A DNA stretch of 64,000 nucleotides from an uncultured Collinsella sp. Its GTDB lineage: Bacteria > Actinomycetota > Coriobacteriia > Coriobacteriales > Coriobacteriaceae. Under the pieces are notes generated by a model. The model saw only the letters and a program-made list of their open reading frames with translations. It searched no databases and was not told where the DNA came from. The first letter of the stretch is position 1. Each line of letters begins with the position of its first letter. A program made the translations under genes and the position numbers. Positions 38,149 to 46,900 of this stretch are shown in pieces. The stretch is taken from assembly GCA_900541795.1 (NCBI GenBank), contig UQLC01000003.1, positions 80,517-144,516 on the forward strand. The letters run 5' to 3'.

Positions 38149-39036
38149 CTACCAGCTGAGCAGCTCGTAGCCGTCCTCGGTCACCACGAGCTGTACCTCG
38201 CACTGGGCCGAATCGCTGCCGTCCTTGGTGCGCACGCACCAACCGTCACCCTTGCTAATCTTAATGTCGGGCGCTCCGGCGTTGACCATGGGCTCGATGG
38301 TAAAGACCATGCCCGGAGCCATGATGGTGTCCACATCGGGCGCCTCGGTGGTAAAGCCCACAAACGGGTCCTCGTGGAACTCCTTGCCAATGCCGTGCCC
38401 GCCGTACTCGCGCACAACGCTAAAGCCAGCGTCCTCGACCGTCCTTTGCACGGCCTCGGCCATAACGGACAGCGGCAGCCACGGCTTGACGGCGGCCAGA
38501 CCCGCCTCCACGCTGGCACGGGTGACCTCGACCAGGCGTTGACGCTCGGCCGAGACCTCGCCGATGCAGAACATGCGGCTTGAGTCGCTAAAGTAGCCGT
38601 CTAGGATCGTGGAGCAGTCGACGTTGATGATGTCGCCCTCGTGCAGCACGTCCGTATCGCAGGGGATACCGTGGCAGACCACATCGTTGATCGAGGTGCA
38701 CACACTCTTGGGATAGCCCTCGTAGTTGAGGTCGGCCGGCGTGCCACCGTGCTCGACGGTGTAGTCGTAGATCATCTGGTCGATCTGGTTGGTGGTCATG
38801 CCCGCGGCGATATGCTCGCCCACATAATCGAGCGCGCCCACGTTGATGGCTGCCGAGCGCTTGATGCCCTCGATATCGGCGGGCGTCTTGTAGAGCGTGC
38901 GGGGCAGAACCTCCCAGCCCTCTTCCCACAAGCGCTCGAGGCGCTCATCGAAGGCGCTATGGCATTTCTTATATTTCTTGCCGCTGCCACACCAGCAGGC
39001 GTCGTTGCGGCCGGGCACGGGTCCTTTGTCATACAT
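38149..39036 (-). CDS. map: Methionine aminopeptidase with N-terminal SEC-C zinc motif
   Basis: Removes initiator methionine; 295 residues. Residues 8-26 are a SEC-C zinc motif (GRNDACWCGSGKKYKKCH), which may aid ribosome or partner binding. The catalytic domain shows SINDVVCHGIP, the metal Asp residues in INVDCSTILDGYFSDSSRMF, the His in GGHGIGKEFHE and the Glu in FTIEPMV. It is type I MetAP. The extra SEC-C domain is known in several Firmicutes and actinobacterial MetAPs. Confidence 0.95.
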   Translation of the reverse strand: MYDKGPVPGRNDACWCGSGKKYKKCHSAFDERLERLWEEGWEVLPRTLYKTPADIEGIKRSAAINVGALDYVGEHIAAGMTTNQIDQMIYDYTVEHGGTPADLNYEGYPKSVCTSINDVVCHGIPCDTDVLHEGDIINVDCSTILDGYFSDSSRMFCIGEVSAERQRLVEVTRASVEAGLAAVKPWLPLSVMAEAVQRTVEDAGFSVVREYGGHGIGKEFHEDPFVGFTTEAPDVDTIMAPGMVFTIEPMVNAGAPDIKISKGDGWCVRTKDGSDSAQCEVQLVVTEDGYELLSW

Positions 39037-39088
39037 GGCTAACTTCCTTTCATCCGCAGCTAGTATAGCCCACCCACGCGTCCATAAA

Positions 39089-39155
39089 AGTTGCGGTGAT
39101 ATAGTTCCGATTTAAGCGGTTTAACAGCATAAATAGGAACTATATCACCGCAACT
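39089..39155. repeat. Inverted repeat, AGTTGCGGTG family, copy 2
   Basis: Arms AGTTGCGGTGATATAGTTCC and the inverse GGAACTATATCACCGCAACT. The arm sequence differs from copy 1 (15543) at paired positions (TAT/ATA against GAA/TTT), so pairing is kept. Confidence 0.75.
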
Positions 39156-39196
39156 GATGGGGCGGGATGGCGGACACTGGCTGCTGCGTGGTTTTG

Positions 39197-39973
39197 CTAG
39201 TAGCTCACCTGGCAGGGGATGCCGAGGGCTTGGACGCGCGCGGCGATGGCGTCGAGCACCTCGGGCGCTGCTTTGGCAAGGCCGGCGACTGGTGTCTCGC
39301 GCGCCACCGTGTAGATGGTCGCCTCCTGCGGGCGAATGCGCTCGAGCGCCGCGAGCCAAGGACCAACGTGCTCCTCGCCGGTGTTATCGAGAGACTTGCC
39401 CCGGTACTCACCGCTCAAAAACATCGTCTGGATAATGACATGACCGTTAAAGCTCGCGAACGTTTCGATCTGGTGCTCTACATCGTAGGGGCCAACGGGT
39501 TGATCGAGCAGCTGGATAAATGCCGGGTCGACGGTATCGAGCTTGAGGATGTTGTCGTCGACCATCATGAGCGCGTCGTACACCTCGGGGCGATCGGCGC
39601 GCGTGCCGTTGGAGAGCACGGCGATCTTGGAGTTTGGGGCAAGCTCGTCGCGCAGCGCGATGGCGCCGGCGATGGCCTGCGGAAACTCCGGTGCGGCAGT
39701 GGGCTCGCCGTTGCCTGCGAAGGTGATCACATCGGGGAGCTCGCCCTCAGCTGCCATCTCGCGCAGCTTTGCCTCGAGCGCGTCGAGTACCACGGCGGCT
39801 GTGTTGTACGGCTCATGGCAGGGGCGCTCGGCGTTGAGGCCGTTTTCGCAGTAAATGCAGTCGAACGTGCAGATTTTGCCGCTGGCCGGCATCATGTTGA
39901 CGCCGAGCGAGAGACCAAGGCGACGGCTGCGAACGGGCCCAAAGATGGGGCTGGCATTCAAAAACGTAGACAT
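39197..39973 (-). CDS. Radical SAM protein (YfkB/MoaA-like family)
   Basis: A 258-residue radical SAM enzyme. The cluster motif is CTFDCIYC, followed by FAGNGEPTAAPEF and VLSNGTRADRPEVYDAL. The start at 39973 (ATGTCT) is preferred: GAGGAG is nine bases before it, and it opens MSTFLNASPIFGPVRSRRLG, the family N-terminus. A much longer open frame upstream has no similarity and overlaps the opposite hydrolase gene. Members of this group are often annotated as radical SAM or wybutosine-like proteins; the reaction is unknown. Confidence 0.85.
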   Translation of the reverse strand: MSTFLNASPIFGPVRSRRLGLSLGVNMMPASGKICTFDCIYCENGLNAERPCHEPYNTAAVVLDALEAKLREMAAEGELPDVITFAGNGEPTAAPEFPQAIAGAIALRDELAPNSKIAVLSNGTRADRPEVYDALMMVDDNILKLDTVDPAFIQLLDQPVGPYDVEHQIETFASFNGHVIIQTMFLSGEYRGKSLDNTGEEHVGPWLAALERIRPQEATIYTVARETPVAGLAKAAPEVLDAIAARVQALGIPCQVSY

Positions 39974-40198
39974 AGGCATATGCTCCTCAAGACAATTGTG
40001 CCTAAGCATAGCATCGGCTCCAAAGCAAGGTGCGGGCCCTTGCTTTACAAGTTTCGTTTTTTCACGTCGCGCATTATGCCGTGTCATGAAAAGCCTCGGG
40101 TCGGGTAGAGTTAATCTGTTAACAAGGCGTATGGCAACGCGGGTCCATCCAACCGTACTGACGTGCAACTGGATGGGCGTTGATGATGGGGGCACAAC

Positions 40199-40996
40199 AT
40201 GGATTTTACAGTCGAGAATGCGGGCACCACGATTGCCTGTCGCGAATATGCCGGCCCGGATGTGTTGCCTGATACTCCTGCCTTGGTGTGCGTGCACGGC
40301 GCTTGTGTCGACGGCACATTTTTCGACGGCATCGCTTGTGAGCTCAGCCGCAACTACCGCGTAATTGCCTACGACCGCCGCGGCTGTGGTGGCAGCAGCG
40401 AAGCGGCAGACGGCAGCTATGATCTTGCCGCCCAGGCCGCCGACCTGCAAGCTGTGATCGAACACGTTGGCGCTCCGACAAATGTGCTTGCGCACAGCGC
40501 CGGTACGTTGGTGGCGCTGGAGCTTCTTCGCACCGAACCCCAGCTCGTCGCTCGTGCGATTCTGCATGAGCCGGCTGTATCGGCCGAAGGTGTCGGCATG
40601 GGCGCAGCTCCGGTTTTGCTCGATATGATTGCGGCTGGAAAGGTTTCAAGGGCGCTCCGGCTTTTCTTGGGAGCTCTCGGCGACTTGGACCCCGAGGCTC
40701 CTGGGACGACCGAAGCGGAAGCCAAGCATGCCCTGCGCAATGGTCGTTGCTTTATGGCCAATGAATACGGAACAAATATGACATATGCTCCCGACTGGGA
40801 GCGCGCCCGAGAATCAAAGGCGGTGTCGGCTGTGTTTTTGGGCGAGCTTTCGGTCGGTACACCCCGCGAGGCGGGCACGAGGATGGCGGCTGAGCTTTTG
40901 GGCTGTCCACTCGTAATGGTTCCCGGCGCGCACAACGGCCTGCGCGATCGCCCGACAGCGGCTGCCCAGACTGTCCGTGGCATCCTGGGGCTCTAA
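40199..40996 (+). CDS. Alpha/beta-fold hydrolase
   Basis: A 265-residue hydrolase. Oxyanion VCVHGACVDG, the YDRRGCGGS strand, the nucleophile serine in VLAHSAGTL (AxSxG variant) and the C-terminal His in VPGAHNGLRD complete the triad. It is cytoplasmic with no signal peptide. It could be an esterase or a haloperoxidase-like hydrolase; the substrate is unknown. It stands alone between divergent and same-strand genes. Confidence 0.85.
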   Translation: MDFTVENAGTTIACREYAGPDVLPDTPALVCVHGACVDGTFFDGIACELSRNYRVIAYDRRGCGGSSEAADGSYDLAAQAADLQAVIEHVGAPTNVLAHSAGTLVALELLRTEPQLVARAILHEPAVSAEGVGMGAAPVLLDMIAAGKVSRALRLFLGALGDLDPEAPGTTEAEAKHALRNGRCFMANEYGTNMTYAPDWERARESKAVSAVFLGELSVGTPREAGTRMAAELLGCPLVMVPGAHNGLRDRPTAAAQTVRGILGL

Positions 40997-41207
40997 CAGC
41001 TGCAAAAAACAAAACAGCCTTCACTCGCAAACGTTTCGGCCGTGTTAACAAATGTGCTCAAGACCTCACGTCTGCGGCTTCAATCGCGCCGTCTGCCAAC
41101 TCATAAAAATGTAACAGCATTCACGTGCTTACCTGCATCGGCAAGGTGTTACCCTTGTAGCATTTGGAACCCACCGCTACCATGCGAAACTATCGAAAGG
41201 GCCCCAT

Positions 41208-43088
41208 ATGCTCAATAATCACGAGGTCAATCTAACCGACGAGGAGGCTGCCGCTGAGGTCGCCCGCGTCGCGAAGACCTACCCCGTGGTGCGTTTGCTG
41301 TCGGCCGATCAGATTAAGAGCGAGCCTAACTGCCTGCTCGCCGGCGATCGCTGCCCTTGTCTGCGTCAGTTGAGTCTTGAGGCTTTGGCAGACTCCGATG
41401 AGGTGTCGGAGCAACTGCTCAACGATGGTGTTGAGTACCGCGCTCGCCTACGCCCTCTAAAGGTCGAGGGTGAGCCTCGTGTCTTGCTGATGGTGCGTCC
41501 GATCGATGAACAAGAGGCTGCAGAAGAGGACCTTGTCTACACCGACGTGCTGACGAGTGTGCGCAATCGCCGATATTACGAGGAAAAGCTCCGTAGCGCC
41601 CGCATGAAGGCCGGCGTTGCGGTGATCGACCTTGACGATTTTAGGGTCTTCAACGATACGTGTGGCCGTCATGCCGGCGACCTTGCGCTCGGTGCCGTGG
41701 CGACAGCCATACGCAGCGGAATTCGTTCGACTGACGAGCTCGTACGCTATGGCTGCGACAAGTTTGTGGTCGTCATGCCCAATATTCCCTCCGATGACTT
41801 CACCCGTCGCCTGCATCAGGTGTCCGATGCCGTTCATGCCACGATTGTTCCGGGCCATGAGTACGTGAGCTTGACGGCATGTGTTGGTGGCGTTCGCATT
41901 CATGGCGAGACGGTCGATGAGGGCGTTGGCCGCGCTGTCCAGTTATTGAGCCGCGCTAAGGCAAAAGCCGGTACGGTCGTGACCGATGCCGATTCCATCG
42001 AAGCCTTCCAAAGCGAAAAGCCTTTGGTGCTTATTGTCGATGACTCCGAGATGAACCGAGCCATTCTCAACGAGATGCTCAAGGACGAGTATTGCATCCT
42101 CGAGGCCGACAACGGTCGTACGGCGCTCGACATGGTCGACCGCTATGGCGATGAGTTGTCGCTCGTGCTGCTGGATATTGTCATGCCGGGCATAAGCGGC
42201 TTTGAGGTGCTGGCCGATCTGTCGCACCGATCGGCTACTGACAATCTGCCTTTCATCATGATATCGAGCGAAGATTCCGATGATATGGTTCTGCGCGCGT
42301 ACGAGCTGGGCGCCTCGGACTATATCAACCGCCCGTTTGACTCCCGTGTCGTGCGCCGCCGTGTAAGCAACACCATCCGCCTATACGCCAAACAGCGCCG
42401 CCTGACGAGCCTGCTGTCCCAGCAGTACAACGAGCGCGTCAAGAACAGTCGCATGCTCATCGACATCATGGCCGGCGTCATGGAGCTTCGCAACGGCGAG
42501 AGCGGCAGGCACGTTACGAACATCGAGAAGCTGACCGAGCTGCTGCTTGGCTGTCTGGTCCAGCGTAGCGACACCATTTCCCTTGACAATGAGGAGCGCT
42601 CCACGATTGCCCTGGCTTCGGCGCTGCACGATATCGGCAAGATGTCGATTGACGATGCGATTCTCAACAAACCCGGGCGCCTTACGCCCGAGGAGTTCGA
42701 GATTATGAAGACGCATACCACGATCGGCGCCGACATGCTGCTTGAGCTGGGTAGCCATCACGCCGGCAATGCGCTTATGGAATATGCGTACCAGATTGCG
42801 CGTTGGCATCACGAGCGCTGGGACGGCAAGGGTTATCCCGATGGCCTTAAGGGCGACGAAATTCCCATTGCCGCACAGGTGGTTTCGGTGGCCGACGTGT
42901 ACGATGCTCTGACGAGCGTGCGCGTGTACAAGGACGCTATCCCGCACAAGGAGGCTATCCAGATGATCTTGGACGGTAAGTGCGGTGAGTTTAACCCGCT
43001 GCTGCTCGATTGTCTGCTCGAGGTGCAAGACCAAATTGCCGAGACGTTGGCACGCCCCGCCGACGTTGTCGCGTTTCCCATGATTTAG
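41208..43088 (+). CDS. GGDEF-like / REC / HD-GYP signalling protein
   Basis: A 626-residue protein with three parts. Residues about 100-260 form a GGDEF fold, but the active site reads GCDKF instead of GGDEF, so cyclase activity is unlikely. Residues about 270-385 are a receiver domain (LIVDDSEMNR, phospho-Asp in VLLDIVMPG, Lys replaced by INRPFD). Residues about 420-620 are an HD-GYP domain with HDIGK, HH and the HHERWDGKGYPDGL motif, a c-di-GMP phosphodiesterase. The receiver lacks the usual conserved lysine. The next gene encodes an Hpt protein, so it is probably part of a phosphorelay. Confidence 0.9.
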   Translation: MLNNHEVNLTDEEAAAEVARVAKTYPVVRLLSADQIKSEPNCLLAGDRCPCLRQLSLEALADSDEVSEQLLNDGVEYRARLRPLKVEGEPRVLLMVRPIDEQEAAEEDLVYTDVLTSVRNRRYYEEKLRSARMKAGVAVIDLDDFRVFNDTCGRHAGDLALGAVATAIRSGIRSTDELVRYGCDKFVVVMPNIPSDDFTRRLHQVSDAVHATIVPGHEYVSLTACVGGVRIHGETVDEGVGRAVQLLSRAKAKAGTVVTDADSIEAFQSEKPLVLIVDDSEMNRAILNEMLKDEYCILEADNGRTALDMVDRYGDELSLVLLDIVMPGISGFEVLADLSHRSATDNLPFIMISSEDSDDMVLRAYELGASDYINRPFDSRVVRRRVSNTIRLYAKQRRLTSLLSQQYNERVKNSRMLIDIMAGVMELRNGESGRHVTNIEKLTELLLGCLVQRSDTISLDNEERSTIALASALHDIGKMSIDDAILNKPGRLTPEEFEIMKTHTTIGADMLLELGSHHAGNALMEYAYQIARWHHERWDGKGYPDGLKGDEIPIAAQVVSVADVYDALTSVRVYKDAIPHKEAIQMILDGKCGEFNPLLLDCLLEVQDQIAETLARPADVVAFPMI

Positions 43089-43112
43089 TTTGACCAAAGG
43101 AGTTTTTAATCC

Positions 43113-43469
43113 ATGATTTCCATGCGTGAGGCGTATGAGAAGATCGGCGCCAATTATGATGACGCGTGCGCTCGGCTGATGGGCGAGGAAATGCTCGCCC
43201 GCTTTGCCCTCAAGTTTTTGGATGACGAGAGCATGGACAAGCTGGAGGCCGCCATGGCGGCGGGAGACGCCGAAGGTGTGTTTATGGCAGCGCACACGCT
43301 CAAGGGCGTGAGCCAGAACCTGGGATTCGATAATCTGTACGAGCCGGCGGTCGTGGTGACCGAGGCGCTGCGCGGCGCCGATGCCGTTGACGGCGCTCGC
43401 GAGGGGATGCATGCGCTGCAGCAGCAATATGCGGCTACGATGTCGGCCCTGCGCGAGACGGCCGAATAA
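43113..43469 (+). CDS. Hpt (histidine phosphotransfer) protein
   Basis: A single Hpt domain of 118 residues. The phosphorylated histidine is in MAAHTLKGVSQNLGF. AAAGGAG precedes the ATG. It starts 24 bases after the HD-GYP protein and likely passes phosphate to or from its receiver domain. No sensor kinase is nearby, so the upstream kinase must be encoded elsewhere. Confidence 0.9.
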   Translation: MISMREAYEKIGANYDDACARLMGEEMLARFALKFLDDESMDKLEAAMAAGDAEGVFMAAHTLKGVSQNLGFDNLYEPAVVVTEALRGADAVDGAREGMHALQQQYAATMSALRETAE

Positions 43470-43514
43470 GAGCTTGCGAGCCTTGGGCTGCGCGCCTGTC
43501 GCGTATAGGCAAAA

Positions 43515-43551
43515 GGGCGCCCCGTCGGACCATGTGGCCGGCGGGGCGCCC
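43515..43551. terminator. Bidirectional terminator hairpin
   Basis: GGGCGCCCCGTCGG and CCGGCGGGGCGCCC form a strong stem between the converging Hpt and C26 genes; a short T-run occurs on the plus side only (TTAT). Confidence 0.6.
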
Positions 43552-43574
43552 TTATCTGTTATGCGGTTCGCGAA

Positions 43575-44384
43575 CTAGCGGGTCTGCTTTACCTTGGCCG
43601 CCGCCTCGACAAACGACTTCCACAGGTTAAAGTCGGTCTCGAGCGTCTGCCAGGTGTACTCGGGATGCCATTGCACACCCAGACAGAACGGCTGGCCTTC
43701 GACTTCGATGCACTCGGGAACGCCGTCGGTTGCCTTGGCGACCAAGCGCGTGCTCTTACCCAGACGATCGACGCAGCAGTGATGTGCGGAGTTGGTCTGG
43801 ATCAGCCTGTGCCCGCCAACCGCGCGCTCCAGCAGCGAGCCCGGCACGACCTCGACAGGATGCACAGGGTCGTTGAGCACGTGGGTATGGCGCCACTGCG
43901 TGCGGCCCTCGCGCGCGCCCAGGCTCGGCACGTCCATGCACAGGGTGCCGCCGGTGGCGACGTTGAGCAGTTGCGTGCCGCGGCAGGTGGTAAAGAGCGG
44001 CTTTTTGGCACGGAGCACCTCGCTGACCAGCTTAAACTCAAAACTATCGCGGATCTCGCAGCAGAGGGTGGGGTCGTAGGGTCGATCATCGCCCCAACGT
44101 TTGGGATTGACATCGGGGCCGCCGGGAATGGCGATGCCGTCGGCGATATCGACGTAATGACGGATGACCTCAATGTCCTCGGTGATGGACATCTGCAGCG
44201 GCAGACCGCCGGCGGCAAGAATGGCGTCGACAAATACGCTCGCAATCTCCTCGTTGGGGGAGAGCGTCTCGCTCAAATAGGGCTTCGCTTCTTCCCAGCG
44301 TGGTGCTACCAGGATGAGCGGGCGGTCGGCGGGATCGACGTCGACGTGCGGAGTATAGGACGATGAGGTGCGGGTTCCGATCAT
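43575..44384 (-). CDS. Class I glutamine amidotransferase-like hydrolase (peptidase C26)
   Basis: A 269-residue gamma-glutamyl hydrolase-type protein. The nucleophile is Cys in FTTCRGTQLLNVATGG. IPGGPDVNPKRWG and VQWHPEY (catalytic His-Glu) complete the triad. Relatives hydrolyse gamma-glutamyl-GABA (PuuD) or other gamma-glutamyl amides. It lies 87 bases after the amino acid ABC genes on the same strand and may process an imported gamma-glutamyl compound. Confidence 0.87.
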   Translation of the reverse strand: MIGTRTSSSYTPHVDVDPADRPLILVAPRWEEAKPYLSETLSPNEEIASVFVDAILAAGGLPLQMSITEDIEVIRHYVDIADGIAIPGGPDVNPKRWGDDRPYDPTLCCEIRDSFEFKLVSEVLRAKKPLFTTCRGTQLLNVATGGTLCMDVPSLGAREGRTQWRHTHVLNDPVHPVEVVPGSLLERAVGGHRLIQTNSAHHCCVDRLGKSTRLVAKATDGVPECIEVEGQPFCLGVQWHPEYTWQTLETDFNLWKSFVEAAAKVKQTR

Positions 44385-44471
44385 GGGTGCGGCTTTCGAA
44401 TCCGGGTGGACATGGCACAGGGGTGGCGCGGGACAAACGTTACTGATGAATTTGCCCGCGTGGCAATTGGG

Positions 44472-45236
44472 CTAGTGGCCCTTGATGGAGTTGAGGAAGT
44501 CCTGGGCGCGCTTGGTCTGGGGGTGGTCGAAGAACTCGTCGGGTGTGCCGGTTTCCACGATCTGGCCGTCGGCCATAAACACGACGCGGTCGGCCACGCG
44601 GCGGGCGAAGTTCATCTCGTGCGTGATGACGATCATCGTCATGCCCTGCTGGGCCAGACGGACCATGACCTCGAGCACCTCGTTGATTATCTCGGGGTCC
44701 AGCGCGCTCGTGGGCTCGTCAAAAAGCATGGCCTTGGGTTGCATGGCAAGCGAACGTGCGATGGCTACACGCTGTTGCTGGCCGCCCGAGAGCTGTGCGG
44801 GCACCTTATCGGCCTGCTCGGCAACGCCCACGCGGCCCAGCAGGTCCATGGCGCGCTCACGAGCCTCGTCCTTGGACACGCCCAGCACATCGACCGGTCC
44901 CAGCATGACGTTCTGCAGTACGGTCATATGTGCAAACAGGTTGAACTGCTGAAATACCATGCCCAGCTCGGCACGCATGCGGGCAAGATCCTTGCCTTCC
45001 TGTGGCAGGGGCTCGCCCTCGATGAGGATCTCGCCTGAGTCGATGGTTTCCAGGCGATTGATGGTTCGGCACATGGTCGACTTGCCCGAGCCCGAGGGTC
45101 CGATCACAACGACGACCTCGCCGCGGTCGACCGACAGATTGATGTCGTTGAGGACGTGCAGATCGCCGTAGTGCTTATCGACGTGCCTGAGCTCGATCAG
45201 CGGCTGATTGCCGGTGGAAGAGGTGCTCTGTGCCAT
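44472..45236 (-). CDS. Polar amino acid ABC transporter ATPase (GlnQ/GluA type)
   Basis: A 254-residue ATPase with Walker A GPSGSGKST, Q-loop VFQQFNLFAHM, signature LSGGQQQR, Walker B AMLFDEPTSALD and ITHEMNFARR. The last motif is typical of polar amino acid importers. It is the last of the four-gene transporter operon. Confidence 0.94.
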   Translation of the reverse strand: MAQSTSSTGNQPLIELRHVDKHYGDLHVLNDINLSVDRGEVVVVIGPSGSGKSTMCRTINRLETIDSGEILIEGEPLPQEGKDLARMRAELGMVFQQFNLFAHMTVLQNVMLGPVDVLGVSKDEARERAMDLLGRVGVAEQADKVPAQLSGGQQQRVAIARSLAMQPKAMLFDEPTSALDPEIINEVLEVMVRLAQQGMTMIVITHEMNFARRVADRVVFMADGQIVETGTPDEFFDHPQTKRAQDFLNSIKGH

Positions 45237-45272
45237 GGTGCTCGGCTCCTTATGACTCGAAATGGTAAAGCG

Positions 45273-46106
45273 TTAGCGGATGATGGTCGCGCCGGTCTTG
45301 TGCGAAACATAGACAGCGGCCTTGTTAATCGCGACGTTGATGAGGATGTAGATGACCGCGATCACCAGGTAGACCGATACGAGGGCGTCGTAGTTGGTAA
45401 TGAGCACGCGGGCATTTTGCATGAGGTCGGGGTAGCTCACCACGTAGGCAACGGTGGTGTCCTTGACTACGACCACAAGCTGCGAAATTAATGACGGAAT
45501 GATAAACCGAATAGCCTGCGGCAACACGATTTTAAAGGTGATTTTAGCTTTGGAGAGACCGAGTGCCTGGGCGGCCTCGACCTGGCCGCGCGGCACGGCG
45601 TTGACGCCGGCACGGAAGATCTCGGCAAGTACGCCAGCTGCAGCGAGCGCGACGGGAAGCGTGAGCATCCAAAACGACGGCAGCGCGATCTTGTACTGGG
45701 GCAGCACCAAAAAGAAGAAGTAGATGAACAGCAGGCTCGGTACGCCGCGGAAGAAATCGGTGAGCACGCGGCAGACCAGCTGCAGCGGCTTAATGTCGCT
45801 GGTGCGGCCGAGCATAAGGGCTAAGCCCAGCACCAGCGCGATGGCGCCAGCGGTGAGTGCGACTTTAACGGTGCCCTCAAAGCCGGCAAGCAGGAACTTC
45901 CAGGTGGTGAGGTGCGTAAAGAAATACCAATAGTGAACCGAAAGCTGGCCGGTCACATAAAAGCGCTGCAACACGAGGACGACAAGCGCGGCGACGGCAA
46001 CAAGCGAGATGGCGGTGCCGATGCGAATCTTGGCGCGCATCTTGGGGCCGGGAGCCTCGTAGAGCGCATCGCGCATGGTGAGCGCGGAGGTGGAGTGCTT
46101 GCTCAT
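45273..46106 (-). CDS. Polar amino acid ABC permease (second)
   Basis: A 277-residue permease of the HisM/GluD type with five or more helices and the ATPase-contact loop segment EIFRAGVNAVPRGQVEAAQALG. Its ATG overlaps the stop of the preceding permease (ATGA), so translation is coupled. The N-terminal extension of about 30 residues before the first helix is longer than in the first permease. Confidence 0.93.
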   Translation of the reverse strand: MSKHSTSALTMRDALYEAPGPKMRAKIRIGTAISLVAVAALVVLVLQRFYVTGQLSVHYWYFFTHLTTWKFLLAGFEGTVKVALTAGAIALVLGLALMLGRTSDIKPLQLVCRVLTDFFRGVPSLLFIYFFFLVLPQYKIALPSFWMLTLPVALAAAGVLAEIFRAGVNAVPRGQVEAAQALGLSKAKITFKIVLPQAIRFIIPSLISQLVVVVKDTTVAYVVSYPDLMQNARVLITNYDALVSVYLVIAVIYILINVAINKAAVYVSHKTGATIIR

Positions 46107-46762
46107 CGGAGGATCCTCACCTTCTTATCGATATAGTTGCCAATGTGGCTCACCACAAAGGCCGTGCCCAGGTAGCCGAGCGCCGAGATAAAGAACGCGG
46201 CGACGCCGCCGAGCGAGCGCGTGTTGATATAGCTCACCACGCCGGTGAGCTCTTGCGGCTTAAGCGGCACCTGGCTGCCGAGTGCGGTAGTGAGCATGAC
46301 GGCGATAAAGAGGTTGGTCATGGGCAGCACGCTCGAGCGCAGCGCCTGCGGAATCACGATCTTGGCGAGGATGCGGTTAAAGCTCATGCCGAGCGAACGT
46401 GCAGCTTCCACTTGGCCGACGCCGACGGTGTTGATGCCGCTCATAAAGTTCTCGGAACCAAAGGCCGAGCCCAAAAGGACCGTGGCGACGATAACGCAGG
46501 TGCGGTAGGGCAGAACGACCTTGAGCGGCGGCAGCGCATAGACGACGATGATGAGCAGCGCGATGCCGGGGATGTTACGGAAGACCTGGACATACAGGTC
46601 GCCAAAGACGCGCAGTGGCTTGAGCGGCGACACGCGCATCACGGTGACGGCGACGGCCAGTACCATGGCGATGGCAAACGACTCAAGCGTCATGCCCCAG
46701 GTTGCTAGCAGCGCGTCGATATAGTTCTGGCCATAGAGCGACCAGAGTTCGGAGAGACTCAT
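46103..46762 (-). CDS. Polar amino acid ABC permease (first)
   Basis: A 219-residue permease of the same family as the second, with the EAA-type loop GVGQVEAARSLGMSFN. It pairs as a heterodimer with the overlapping second permease. The arrangement binding protein-permease-permease-ATPase resembles the glutamate GluABCD/GltIJKL systems, so glutamate, aspartate or glutamine is the likely substrate. Confidence 0.93.
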   Translation of the reverse strand: MSLSELWSLYGQNYIDALLATWGMTLESFAIAMVLAVAVTVMRVSPLKPLRVFGDLYVQVFRNIPGIALLIIVVYALPPLKVVLPYRTCVIVATVLLGSAFGSENFMSGINTVGVGQVEAARSLGMSFNRILAKIVIPQALRSSVLPMTNLFIAVMLTTALGSQVPLKPQELTGVVSYINTRSLGGVAAFFISALGYLGTAFVVSHIGNYIDKKVRILR

Positions 46763-46786
46763 GCGGACCTCCCGCCGATAAGGAAA

Positions 46787-46812
46787 GGGGCTCCCGTGTG
46801 TACGGAAGCCCC
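46787..46812 (-). terminator. Attenuator-like hairpin between binding protein and permease genes
   Basis: GGGGCTCCCGT and ACGGAAGCCCC form a stem after the binding-protein gene. Such hairpins commonly keep binding protein in excess over permease. Confidence 0.6.
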
Positions 46813-46900
46813 GACAACTCAGTGAGGAAACAGTTTACCGCAATAAAGCGCATCATGCGTTTCCGTATGGTTTCGTTGCGGCCGTTACCAGGCCCGCTGC

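Noticed and set aside
39974..40567. N-terminal extension of the radical SAM protein
   Set aside because: No similarity, overlaps the opposite hydrolase gene, and a good ribosome site defines the start at 39973.
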